Shown here: positions 33,944-46,409 of the stretch, in pieces
Layout of the letters: every line of letters starts with the position of its first letter
Position numbering within the stretch: the first letter of the stretch is position 1
Source: Alitta virens
Lineage: Eukaryota > Annelida > Polychaeta > Phyllodocida > Nereididae
Direction of reading: 5' to 3'
NCBI GenBank assembly: GCA_932294295.1
Contig: OW028575.1
Span: forward strand, 18,294,058 to 18,358,057
Length of the DNA stretch: 64,000 bases
Made by a program: the position numbers and the translations under genes
The notes under the pieces: generated by a model
Database searches by the model: none
What the model saw: the letters and a program-made list of their open reading frames with translations, nothing else
Told to the model about the DNA's origin: nothing

Positions 33944-35457
33944 GTAAGGTGTTTTAATGTCAGTTCTGTGTGTTAAGGTTGATGATCCTTCCCGAGCTAA
34001 CGGCAGCCGGATCGATTAAAGTTAGACCCAATCTGTGGTTGTCAGGAAAGAGGTTGCGTGGATCTCCCAATCACAACAATAACATGGGATCCGGTCTGGT
34101 TTGCGCTGTGGCTAAAGATTAACCAAAATATTTGTTTTAGTGGTTTTTTCTACAGAGATGCTGTTTTAATACCAATGGTTTGATTTACGTACTTTGACTA
34201 GTGATTGTCACTGGCGGATGTGTCACTCACAGAGATGACAATTGACATGACTTCTGACATGTGGAAATGTCAAACTCAATGAGGGATTGCCCTTAAAAAG
34301 TAGTAATCTTCAGTTTGAGTGTACCCATCCCTTTGCCTAAAAAAATATGACTACATAGTTACGAATGACAGCAATGTTGAGTTTTTGATAGAACTAGCTC
34401 TGCTTTGATCTGTTAGCAACAAGTTCATGTGATTGTGAGTCAATGTGACATTTACTCATTCGTTGAACTTTGCCTGTATTATGTCAGACTCATTGACACA
34501 ATCACATTGCTGAAATGCTCAACATGCATGAATGCTCTTTGTAGTTGATAGGATTACCTATTGATTCGTTACATATGTAATTCATTGTGTTTTTAATATG
34601 ACTCACAGGTACTGATTCTGAACATTGAGAAGTATCATTTGGTTTAAAATTAATTGGGTTTAAATATATAATATACACTAATACAGTATATTTCAGACTT
34701 ATATCGACTTAGTCTTTTTGTCTTCCAGCAATAAGAGCCTGTTACCTTACCTGTTCTGCAGCAATCTGCCTTGTTCCAGTTGCTTTATCTGTAGGTTTTC
34801 GATTCTACACTACAGGTATTTTGCATTAGAAAACATCGATCTAGATATTTCTGAAGTTAATTTTGTGGAATCATTTTAATTTCCACTGGTGCATGGTCAT
34901 GATCAAAACTTGAACTCTTATGACTAAATAAACCTATAAATAACTTCTCAGTCTGTCAATTTATTAAAAAGCGATTCCGAGCACAAAATGTATTGAATAT
35001 ATATATGATCTTTTCTTCTTCTTTCTTTTTTTTTTATGCTCTGTTTAAGACTCTTTTACTCTGTATTTCTTGAGATTCTGTAAGTGAATTATATAGTTCA
35101 AATACAGACTAGTAATTGATTAGAATCAATCACCACTAGAGATTTAGATATAATTCTGATTGTTGGTTATTACTTGACTGTTTAGTTCACCTTGCAAAAC
35201 CTACATGACATAAACTGAAGTCATTCTTTGTTTAAGTCAGTTGATGTTTTATGGATTTTTTTAAAATTTGTCATTCTAATATTTTGCTTACTCAATGGAT
35301 ACTTCATAGATCTATATTTATAACTAGAAAAGGCTTAGGTTCACTAAAAGGGTCAGTAGGGAATCCTGAACCAGGACAGAGTGAACGTTATCTGAACTTT
35401 GCAACCTTGGAGGGGATCCGATTGCAGACAATGTTACAGCTTGTTATCACTGAAACT

Positions 35458-35663
35458 TATCATAGCAAGCCGATTAGGGTAGGCTAGTAGCGTTTGATAG
35501 TCACTGACTGGACTTAGTCATCTAGGGGAATTATCAAGCCGTAAAATGTGAGTTAATGTTGATATCATGATGTCTTCATAAACTGTGGATTTATATCTTC
35601 ACCAGAGAAATCAATGTCTCATATCTCGAGGTTCTGTTGGTTAACTTGGTTTTTAGTTGTGTA
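35458..35663 (+). repeat. Dispersed repeat B, copy 1
   Basis: About 206 bp nearly identical to 62517-62723, including TAGCAAGCCGATTAGGGTAG and AAGCCGTAAAATGTGAGTTA. Same orientation; no terminal repeats seen. Confidence 0.85.
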
Positions 35664-36021
35664 CTTCACCCATTGTACTAGACCATATAGTATTGAATCT
35701 TGTGCAATATGGTCTGAATAGCTAATTGGTTACTCTGTCAGGTCATCTTAAATGTGTATTTTAAACTTGATTGGATAATTGAGTCTGGGAAACACTTTTT
35801 GGTTTTACTTAAGGGGGCAACTTAATATAGTTTCTATGGACTCTGTTGCAGCCCTTCTTGGTACCTGATTACTTATATGTAATTGTATGTTCTATTTATA
35901 CATGTGTATTTGTATGTTTTTTTGTACCAAGAAAAAATAAAAAACTTCAAACTTCAAACTTCAAGCAATGTTATAGTTAGTAAGGCAATATAGCTGTGAG
36001 TCAATTTCCATGTAGACGCAT

Positions 36022-36330
36022 AATAGTGGATTTTCACGGAAGGTTCTCTATTTCCATCAGGTGACTATGACAGAATACCACAATTCTATTGGCTGAAAAA
36101 GCTCCCGCCCTTGGCTGTGATTGGCTGAAGTAAAGCAGCGGTATTTTTTAGTGTATTTTAATGTATATTTGACACCTTATCATTTAATTGATTTTTTGTT
36201 ATTTCCCTGAGAAAATTATATTTATTGAATCAATTAGCTATGATATACTACTATGTCTGAAAAGCAACATGAGTAAAAAGAGAAGAAGAAAGACTTATGT
36301 CTTGCTGAATTGAGGGCTGCTCAGTGAAAA
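36022..36330 (+). repeat. Dispersed repeat A, copy 2
   Basis: Matches 21873-22190 along its full length in the same orientation. It ends only about 40 bp before the splice acceptor of the epsin ENTH exon, so it sits in the branch-point and pyrimidine-tract neighbourhood. Confidence 0.85.
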
Positions 36331-36442
36331 GATTATTCCTGTGACTTATTTGGCTGCTTTTTTTTTTTTAGGAGTTGTTCCTCCATCCTATGATGTCAAG
36401 TTTCTGAATTACCTGAATCAAGACATCCACCTGACTACCACC

Positions 36443-39400
36443 ATGCCAATCCGAAGAGCTCTGAAAAATGTTGTTTATAACTTCTCTGAAGCACAAGTCA
36501 AAGTTCGTGAAGCCACATCGAACGACCCATGGGGCCCATCAAGTACATTAATGTCAGAAATTGCAGACTTGACATACAATGTCGTGGCGTTTACAGAAAT
36601 TATGCAAATGATATGGAAGCGTTTAAATGACCATGGCAAGAACTGGCGTCATGTCTACAAAGCACTTGTCGTGTTGGATTACATCATCAAAACAGGGAGT
36701 GAGAAAGTGGCACAGCAGTGCAAGGAGAACATTTATGCCATCCAGACTCTTAAGGATTTCCAATATGCCGAGGAAAACAAGGACCAAGGAATGAATGTTC
36801 GAGAAAAAGCCAAGCAACTTGTCACCCTACTCAAAGATGATGAGCGTCTAAGAAATGAACGAGCCAAGGCCCTCAAGGCGAAAGAAAGATTTGCCCAAAA
36901 CTCAATGGGCATGGGCAGTTCTGGGGTAAGTTAATGTTCTGGCAGATACTGTATGCCCAGATGCCAGTCCTGACTTAGTTGCGTAATTTTGTGAAATCTA
37001 ACTTAAACCTCTTGAAACGATGCATTTTTAACCTTCCCTGACTCTATGACATGGGGTGTGCGCACCTATTGAATCGATGCAAATCACACCATATCTATTC
37101 CAACCCCCTCCCCCCCCCCCCCCCCCCAAGTTTAAAAACTTTGCTATAACAAAGTGTTGTCAATATAGATATACATGATATATATAATGTGTTTATTTAC
37201 AGCCTACAAGTCCAGCTGGAATGAGCAGAAGCCAGAGTGATTACCTGGACACATTCAGAACTTCGCCTACCTTAGGTAATGATCTTAAGGGTCGAACTAA
37301 CCATCGTACTACTAGCTAGGAAAAAATTTTCTGATAAAGATATTGCCAAGTCCAATTCTAATTAGATAATATATATTATAAATTGGTTGCAATAGAAGGG
37401 GCTGACAATTTTTATGCTAATAATTAGTGATGGGAGTCGGTAACATTTCTGTAGTCGATCATCAGTTGAGGGAAACCGACTGATGATCAATTTTAGTCGG
37501 TTTGGATACCTATAAACTGATTATTAAATTCCATACATTTTCACTTACAAAATATTGAATTGTGGAAAAACAACACTAAGTGTCACTAACAACTGTTAAT
37601 GAGAATCAATAGAATGCTTTATTTTCAAACCTTAATCTGAATTTAATTAACATTAGAAATGACAAAAATTGGTCCCAAAGCATTCAATTGATCGTCGCAA
37701 ATTTTTAATTCTTTATTAAGTGACTGACGATCGAGTATAATCGATTGTCGGCCCATCACTATATTTAGTACTTAAAGATTAACATTGTTTAACAGAAATC
37801 ACTGGGGCATTGATTGATTTTTTCCAAAATTTCAATCAAAGTCAGACCACTAAATAACAAAAAAAAAATTATAATTTTTCATAAAAGACACTGGTTAGGG
37901 GCTGCAAATTGGGTTGTGCCCAGAGCTCCTGACCTCTGTAGATATTATATGCACATAATAAATAGAAAACAAAATTTTATACAACTTCATGGAAGGAAAT
38001 TTTGAAATATGGCCTAATTTTGAAGTTATTAAATTTCAAAGTCACTGTTTGTGTCAAATTTTCTTACCTGAAACATGGATTTCATTTATTTTTTCAGTAA
38101 ATTGACTTCAAACTGCTGTAGTTTCTGTAATAAGGCAAATCATAAATTTCGCTTTGTAAAGTTTTAGGAAAACTTGTTTTGGGGTTTGAGTCATTTGATC
38201 ATACATGTGTATATATATAATATAAAAAAAGTAAAGTGAAGGAAGTATATGTACTTCCCAATGTTTCAAAACTGCAGCAGACAAAACAAAGTTTTCACCA
38301 AAAATTGCTGGAATTTGTTTTTTATGACCTGATAACCAACATTTGAGCGTCATTATTACTGCTCCAGCAGGGCGTCCAGCGGTCAGGAAAAAGTCAGGGT
38401 CACGGAAAAATAGGAAAATGAAAAAAAGTCATGGAATAGTCTGAATGTTTCAGTTTTTGGAACAATGTGTCTCGTTGAAGGAGAACTGACTTTACTGCAT
38501 TTGTCAAGTTACCAAGTTAAAGCTCATTCTTCTGATACTGTTGCTGTGTGGCTTAGTTGTTAATTATTCGGTGAAATATATATACACATGAGGATCTCGC
38601 AATTATATTTTTGTTCAAATCTCTGTATTTTTTATTCATCCAAATTGTCGACGTTTGGTCGTGGAAATTCATATTGTAGTCATAAATTTGTTTATCTACT
38701 GCTTGACACCCTGTCCAGTTAAGCGACGCTGTTATCAGAGCCACTATCTATCTATTGTATATTTAACTTACCTTTCCCATTTATCTATAAATTGGTGATC
38801 AATACAAGTTATGACATTGAAATGCCAGAACTAAGCTTATTAATTTGTGTATAAAGAAGTGCATGCTGCTGAGCACTTATTGAAAATATATTGGTTATGA
38901 TGTGACCATCAGTATTGTGACGTCACAATAGGATTGAGTAATAAAATAAATTGCAGAGGGCACAATAATGCAATGGTTGTCTCGACCCTTAAGTTTTGTG
39001 TAAAAAATGATTAAGACTGATTTAAATAATGATCTAGCAGACTAATGCACAATAAAATGCATGTACCAATCCAATCACAGTTGCACAATTGTGTGTACTA
39101 TTGACTAGACCTGACAGCTCTCATGACATAGAAACAAAAAGACTGAACTGTTCAGTATGGTTCTTATATTTGCCACCAGCAGCTGTCCAGAGTATTGTAG
39201 TAAAGTCTAGGGGCTGCGTTCATGGTCAAGAACTGTAACGTCATCAAAATACTGTGAAAATAGTCCTACATTTTGTCAATTTTCTCAGTAGAGGGCTGTT
39301 ATTTCTAAAATCTGCCGTGTATACCTACCCCATACAGTGGCTGAACTTCAACAGTCTCATGACAGTCAAGTAGCTGCAATGACAGAGAAAACTCTAGGGG

Positions 39401-42400
39401 TTTCTTGGTCAATAATACCGTCCCTAGTCAAAATTCATAACTGTATCACACTTTTTACCTCAGAAGAATATTTTATCATTATTCAACCAACCCACTTGGA
39501 CCTTCGCTGCCGCAAGAATAGACCCAGAAACAATTTGAGTACAAAAAAAATTATAATAATAAAATCTAAAAAATAAAAAGGAAGGGAAATTTTTTTTTAT
39601 ACACTGATAATTTCTGTACGGTCGCATAACCCGCAACAGGAATATTTTTAAGAATGGCCTAAATATGCTATTTATAGATCTATTAAATGAATATGCCTTC
39701 CTTGATATTCAGATGAGCATGGAAATCCTGAAATGGAAGACGCAAGACCATCAACACTCGGAGAAGAAGAACTGCAACTGCAACTGGCACTTGCCATGTC
39801 AAAAGAGGAAGCTGACGAAGCAAAAAGACGCGATCGAGATGATGACGTGCGCCTCGCGATGGCGCTGGAAGAGAGCAGGAAAGAACGTGAAAAGGACGAG
39901 GTATGAACTCTTAAATGTGTGCAATAACTTTAACTGGTGGAAAAAGTTTGAAGCTGCCATAAATAGGCTATTTGATTTGATTTAGCTTATTTGAATAGAC
40001 TAGATCACAAAAAGTAAATTATGGTGAAGTGTAGAGCTTTGCGTAAGTAGGTCCCATTGGAACAACTACTCTTGTGGTAAATATTTGAGCAATTTCAGAT
40101 AGATCTAACCCTAACTTTTGTTTAGTACACAGGGCGATGTGAGCGAAATATGAGATGTTTTTTTTTCCATTTTAAATTAAAAATCTAGTTATTTTTGTGT
40201 GCCAAAAAAAATAAAAAAATAGATTAGATATTATGGTAATCAGACAAAGCTATGGATATTTCAAGGTTTAAAATCTGTTTCTATTATGGCTGTATAATGT
40301 AATGTATGGAGAACAGAATAGAGTCAAGTCCAGGGGTATAGGTTGAGAGAGGTGTTTATTGTGGTGGAAACATCCAAACTGACTGAGGTCCAGTCTGACC
40401 TCGCTATATACAGTCAATTCAAACAAAGGATTGTGGGGGGCTAGTTGCACCCTCATTAATTATGCAAATGATGCAGGTGCCCTGGCTAGATACTGGAATA
40501 TGTACCAAAAATAAGGACTAAATTCACACACTATGAAACATGATCTATAAAATTGAAATATTAATACATGACAATAAGATGCATTAACGAGTTGATAATT
40601 TGCAGGTCTTGTAGTTAAAAAATCCCACGTGTTCATCTGTTACTCATCTTCATATAAATCAATGAGCCCTAACTGGTTGATGAACACAGAAAAAATGAAT
40701 TTTTAGATATTGAATTTCTGAATGTGCACATATGTCATTCAGATTATGTACTTCAGTCATAAATCACCTTGTATCCTGGTCATCTTGATCTGGAAATATG
40801 GGAGGCACACACCATATAATGTACACTAAAACATATTTGTATGACGTAAATGAGCAATGTCATTCACTGAATCTTTGTTACTTTGTTTCAATCAGATAAA
40901 ACGCAAATACTCAATCAACAAAAACAATATAGTCAAGAAGACTATTTGTCACCATTTGTCACCATTTTGACAGCAAGTAATCATTGTTTAATTCAAACTT
41001 ATATCCTATCTCATTGTCCATGTCAAAAGTTACACTATTCGATAATGACGTAGATGAGGCTCAGCTACCCTTTTTTATTAAATATGTGTTGTTTGTAAAT
41101 TAGATGCCCTGGGTATTCGTATAATTTGAGGAAGTTGGTTTGTAAAATCAACAAAAATTTCTTTGAATTCTTTGACAAGTTCTTTTCTGAAGTGCGATTA
41201 TTATTCTTTGGCTGTGTGGATGGTTTCTGTTGTTCACGTTCGTTTGGTGTGTTAGTGGTTTGATTTTAAAAGAAAGTTTCATGTTTTCCTGTCCTTTTTT
41301 TAATCTCGGTGTGTAGCAACGACGGAAAGGAGTATCCTCTGCTCCACAAGTAAGCACTGTCTGTTATCCTCCGCTGTTTGTAGCTTTTTTATTTCAGTTT
41401 TAGACTCAAACAACAAGACTGCTCTATTCATTCTCTCATACACAACATGAGATAATTGCCTTCAATATCGCACTGTTGTGTGTTGCCTCCTTTTCATTCT
41501 GCCTCTGTTCTAAAACATATTTTCCAGCATTTTACTTAATATGTATTTCTTGCATCATGTTGCAAATGCATGCCATCACCTACTATTCACTTTGGTTATT
41601 AATTTATTACGTCTAAAAGTATTGGCGAACATACATAAATTGTATGTTCTTATTTTGGCTTGGGATGCTAATAGGGCTGTACACCGGTTCTCGATATACC
41701 GTTTGTACTGGTACAAGGATAATGATACGGGTATTGATAACCGTTATGGAATAATAAGGGTACACTTAACAATATGCAGTTCGGCGTTTTTGACAAAAGA
41801 CACATGTGATGCCCAGATGTCTTGAGTGCTTTTAAAGAAAATTGTGCTCTGACTCTAATTACATGAGAACTTAAGTGTCTGAAGTTATAATAAAGATTTG
41901 TTCATTAAATTCAATATTCTCTTTCCATTAATTAGGTTATCGTAGGTTTTATAATATTTATTTTTTATTTTTTCTGACTGTTTTTAAATGATACGTATCA
42001 TGATACGTATCATATCGTTTTGAAGATAAAGGTGTACAGCCCTAGATGCTTAGTATTAAAATGTACAAAACGTATTGTTATTTCAATCACCCTTTAATCA
42101 TATGTTAATTATCAGGCAGTGAGACACTGAATTTATAAAGTAGAGTAAAGGAGTTTATAGAAATTAATATTCGGCCTATGAAGTGTTCAGAAGTGCAGTC
42201 TTTTTGTAATGGGATAGTTTGTTTACCTTAGGTTTCTTAAGTGTTAGTAGTATTCACTGTATTCAGTAAGCTTCCAGTATATAGACTTGAGTGTGATGGA
42301 TTAACCCCTGAATTATATAGCTGATAGACTACACTGTACAGTTACTACATAGCTGTATCCGCTATGCATTTTATGTTAGTGCATTGTGATGTCATAAGTC

Positions 42401-45400
42401 AAATTTCTGCAAAGGTTTGCACCAGCATTGGCTGTTTACACTTTGACTGACATTATTGTCATCTTCTCTGCTTAGTGATATATTCCAGTGTTGTTAATCC
42501 TATTAACAACCTGTTTATAGCTTATATTGGTGTTTTTAATTTATATTTTCCTCTGTTGTCCCCTTTTATGTTGATCTCGCTTGAAGCCTTGTCATTGTTG
42601 TTCGCGACTGTGTCTAACATGGTAACAACAACTCGTATAAGAAAGACATACAATTTATATAAGTGCCACATTAGATCGATTGACATTGTCAATTAAATCA
42701 TCTTTCGATTCATGCTAGTAATTTCATTTCTCATACCTTAAATACATCATTTATTTGCTGTACCATTCTAAGGTCTAAATGTAATGGTAGGTCCAAGGTG
42801 TATACATGTTTCTATTGTTTTTTGTAATGATGTAATTGTATACATACTCCAGTTTATGGCCTTGTATTGATGATGCTGGACTCTTGATATTCAGACTCCG
42901 GGTGGGGACACATTGCTGGATTTATTAGGAGCAACTGCAGGAGCATCAGCCACGGACCCCTGGGGGGTATCACTAACCAACCAGCCCCCTGTGGCTGACC
43001 CGTGGGCACCACGACCTTCTTCCACGCCTGCCCAGGCCTCTATGGATGCTTGGAACTCCCCATCGCAGCCGCGGCCAGCCAGCACTGACCCCTGGTCAGG
43101 TGGCTCTGCCCAGTCACCGCCTCCAAGATCAGGTGAGTTTTATATACTTGAATGACTGTTGTAATCACTTACAAAACACTTGCAAGAAAAGTTTATATTA
43201 ACCAACATCTTGATGTCATGAGCAATTGGCTCATTTGAAGCAACTACAGCTTTTTCATATTTTTTCACTGTAACAATAACCTGCATGCAAAAAGGGTACG
43301 TCTGACATTATCGTGGTCCCTAATACATTTAAGTTTTGTTGGAAAAGACCTATAAGACCTATATATGCACATGATTATAATAATCTAGAAGTTCTCCACA
43401 ATTGAAGAAGTTTATAAGGCTATAGAATGCATCTTTTCATAATAAACCATAAACCGTTAGCTATTTTAGGAGCTTAGTATTTTCTACACCAAGCTGATTG
43501 CTTGTGTTTTCTTTCATACAGAACCTGATCTCGTTGCTGATCCATGGGCGCCAGTTGGAAACGCAGCTCCACCACAAGCCGCCTCTCCTTGGGGTTCACC
43601 ACCGCCATATAACGGCACCAACGCAAACGGCGAACCCACTTTGGACGATGCTTTTGATATGTTGAGTTCTCGGAAACCTGAGCCTATGAAGAATGGCAAT
43701 GGTAAGGGGTGAAGCGAAACATTGCGTAGCAAAACTTTGGACAGAATTAAGTTTAAAATGGCTATACTCCCCTGAAATTCCACGACTGGTCAACAGGAAC
43801 AGTACAATGAAGTGGTCTGATAATGGGGTGGTCTTATCTTAGTAGTGGATAGTCTTAAGCTGTATTTCCAGTGATCCAGTGTATCTTGCATGGCAGTTAT
43901 AACAATAATTGATAAAGCACTTATGACTTAATGCCATTAAGTACATGATTCAATTAGTCTTAATGATTCATACTCTAATTTGGTATCACTACCCTGTGAT
44001 AAGTTGCCTGATTTTGAGGAGCCTAACTAACACAATCTGCATGATGACAATGAATTAAATCACCCTTTGCAATCAGTCGCAATTGTTAATTCCTTTCTAG
44101 GGTCCACCAGTCCAAATCTGTTTGATATGGGAGGTTTAGGGGATGCCCTCGAGCCAACTTCAAATTTTGACGGACCTCGCAAAAAGACGGCAGAAGCGTT
44201 CCTTGGAGCTAATGCCAATTTAGTAAATCTTGACAATCTGGTTTCCAAGCCTACAGGGACAGGTAACCCTTCTACTACCAGTAGCTTCAGTCTTCTTGAT
44301 GATTTCTCACAAAGTGGTGGACGTCAGGAATCAGTAGGTCAGTATGGATGGTCAGTTTGGCCACGGTTCACTGCATTAGCCATATCAACTAGGCTCCTGC
44401 ATCTGCACATCTCTTGCCTTGGTGTTCCCTGTCCTGTCGATCAGCAGACCTGATCTGCCTTAAAATTGTCACTAATATCAAGTCAAAGAACTCAGAAATA
44501 ATCGCATCATTTGTTTGCCTGACAATTAATGATGCCAAAAGATTTGTCTCATCCGTTTGAATGTATTTCAATGCTTGACTAAAATTGCAATGGCCTTTTC
44601 ACTCAAAAAAAAAACAACTAACTGATATCAAGAACTTGGGCTGTACACATTTATCTTTAAAACGATACGTATTACGATACAGTAAAACCGATATGATACA
44701 TATCATGATACGTATCGTTTTGCTATATCAATAGGAGAATTTAACAAAGCCTACAGTAATGACAATTAACAATGGAATATCATGAACAAATCTTTATGGA
44801 ATAATTCCAGACTGTTGTTTTATGCCATTGCAATTAAGTTGGCTAGTATTTTCTTCAAAGACACTAGAATATCTAAATAGCAGGTGTCTTGTTTGCTCAA
44901 AAACGCTGCTCTGCATACCGTTTAATTGTATCGTTATTGTAAATGATGATTATCAATACCCGTATCGTTATCATTGTACCGGTACAAACGGTATATCGAG
45001 AACCGGTGTACAGCCCTATCAAGAACATTGAATATCGTCTCAGCTGTACAATTTACTTCATTTGTCTCTCATCAGAGCAGAACACCCGAGTCAACTTGTG
45101 TGCAGATGAAGAGCATAAATCAGCTTGGCTAATGTGGTCGTTGTTCTTTGGAGTTAAGTTTGGACCCTACCATAAGATCGTTCCCAAATTAACGCTGTTA
45201 TCATATGGTTATACATGCTAGGAAATGACCTTCTAAGATACCAATAATGGATCAAGATTGCTTTCTGATTTTGCAGGAATTTGAGACGTCCACTCTTTGA
45301 CGATGTATCTCTTGTGTGCAGTTTTAATTTCATAATTGTGTCATCCGTACTGCTTTGTTAACCTCTAAATTCAGTGGTAGATTTTTTGTTTTAATAGTAT

Positions 45401-46409
45401 GCACTTTCTAACTGGGGTACATTGCTGCGTCAATGTGTAGATCAAGGTCATAGTAAAAGTTGCTTTACTTCATACAAGTGCATGTAAAGAGTTGGTCTCA
45501 CTTGAAAGCCTGGGAGCAATGTTTTTCCTGCTAGTGACTAAGTGTTTTTTAATTAAACATAATTTACTTACTTTCACTGTGTGTCCCTTACTTATGTGGC
45601 TTCTTGCTGAATAATTGCTTTATATTAGATTTTTTGTTTTTTTTACATTGTAATCAAAACGGCACTGTGATTTTATATCTTCTCATCTTTTAGTAGAGTG
45701 CGCCGTTGCAATACCGTGAGGTTGTATTACCGTGATGTGTACCGCTAGATGATGTACAGTGACCACCGACTGGTGCTGCCACCTGTTGAGAGTTTGCATT
45801 AAACTTGCTTCTCATAAATAAGTTGCCAGCAAAATTCAACAGACTTGTTTATGATTAGCAGGTGTTTCACGATAATACAACCTCACAGTAATACAATGGA
45901 GCACTCAAGCTAAAGTGTCTTGTCACTTTTTGTGTGACTTTAAATCAAGTAAAACTAGCAAATATACTTTTTGTACATGTTTATTGTTTAATGTGTCTTA
46001 ACAGCTGAGTAATTTGTAATACTCCTTCTTCTTTTTTAAAGTAAATGAAAGACTTGCTTCAGCGATTTGTTTGCCATGAACTACCTTTCATGTAGAGGAC
46101 TAGTTTAGGGAACTCCCATAACTTTGTTATTTTGACCTTGAAAATTGACAGATTATTGACAATGTTTCAGGAATTAATCCATTTGCCATGACAACCCCAG
46201 CCCCTGCACCGCAGAACAACCCCTTCGCCCTGCAGCAGCAGCAGCCGCCAAGGGTCCCTATGAACCAGATGTCCACCTCGCAAAGCATGGGGTTCACCGG
46301 CACATCAACAGGAACCATCCTGCCCACCCCCATGATGCCCAGCCAGGGGATGGGCTCCCAGCCCCAGGCCAACGTGATGTACGGACAATACAACAACCCC
46401 TTCTTGTGA
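36443..46409 (+). CDS. EPN: Epsin, clathrin-associated endocytic adaptor
   Basis: Epsin binds PI(4,5)P2 and ubiquitinated cargo and links them to clathrin and AP-2 at coated pits. Eight coding exons: 36443-36925, 37203-37275, 39713-39900, 41317-41349, 42895-43132, 43522-43701, 44101-44262, 46171-46409, all GT-AG with agreeing phases, giving 531 aa. The first exon carries the ENTH domain (REATSNDPWGPSS, ALVVLDYIIKTGSEKV). Exon 3 has two ubiquitin-interacting motifs (EEELQLQLALAMSKEE and DDVRLAMALEESRKE). Exons 5-6 give at least four DPW motifs for AP-2 (TDPWG, ADPWA twice, TDPWS). Exon 7 has a clathrin-box-like NLVNLDNLVSK. The last exon has three NPF motifs for EH-domain partners and ends NNPFL. 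Exon 4 is only 33 bp. The ATG has a good context (ACCACCATGCC), although the frame stays open upstream. The paralogue cannot be assigned because invertebrates usually have one epsin. Confidence 0.95.
37425..37761. repeat. MITE with TAGTGATGGG ends
   Basis: The left end TAGTGATGGGAGTCGG and right end CCGACAATCG reversed with CCCATCACTA form inverted termini. The interior repeats AGTCGGT and GACGATCGA / CGATCATCAGT blocks in both orientations. It lies in an epsin intron. The ends resemble those of hAT MITEs, but a target duplication is not clear. Confidence 0.55.
39452..39662 (+). repeat. Dispersed repeat C, copy 1
   Basis: About 210 bp matching 52880-53096. Both start TTTTTACCTCAGAAGA and end ACCCGCAACAGGAATATTTT then AAGAATGGCCTAA, around an A-rich middle. 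Copy 1 ends about 50 bp before the epsin UIM exon. Confidence 0.82.
41317..41349 (+). CDS. Epsin 33-bp microexon
   Basis: Encodes QRRKGVSSAPQ in phase 0, bounded by GTGTAG and GTAAGC. Skipping it keeps the frame. It lies between the UIM exon and the DPW exons, where vertebrate epsins have a basic linker of similar kind. It is probably an alternatively spliced cassette. With only 11 codons, support rests on the splice sites and basic content. Confidence 0.65.
41672..42044 (-). mobile_element. hAT-like MITE, copy 2
   Basis: Same 13-bp ends TAGGGCTGTACAC / GTGTACAGCCCTA as copies 1 and 3, but inserted in the opposite orientation (the TACCGGTACA block is on the left side, inverted). It is flanked by GATGCTAA and GATGCTTA, an 8-bp target duplication with one mismatch, as expected of hAT transposition. 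It lies in the epsin intron before exon 42895. Confidence 0.9.
44636..45018 (+). mobile_element. hAT-like MITE, copy 3
   Basis: The 383-bp element lies between perfect 8-bp direct repeats TCAAGAAC (44628-44635 and 45019-45026), which confirms its boundaries. Same interior as copy 1, including CGATACGTATTACGATACAG and GTATCATTGTACCGGTACAA-like blocks. It lies in the last epsin intron. Confidence 0.93.
45696..45906. mobile_element. Short MITE with ~40-bp terminal inverted repeats
   Basis: The first ~40 bp (GAGTGCGCCGTTGCAATACC, then GTGAGGTTGTATTACCGTGA) are mirrored by the last ~40 bp with about five differences. The 211-bp length and long arms are typical of a MITE. The flanking bases (TA before, AA after) do not give a clear target duplication. 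It lies in the last epsin intron. Confidence 0.8.

Larger units (their letters stand above)
33944..36371 (+). other. Probable first intron of epsin
   Basis: AT-rich stretch between the candidate 5' UTR exon and the ENTH exon. It contains dispersed repeat B copy 1 (35458-35663) and repeat A copy 2 (36022-36330). No further exon is clearly supported. Confidence 0.45.

Noticed and set aside
44263..44453. Extension of epsin exon 7 through the donor at 44263
   Set aside because: The phase-1 donor at 44263 joins cleanly to the NPF exon; the extension reads on to a stop. It could still be a minor alternative end.
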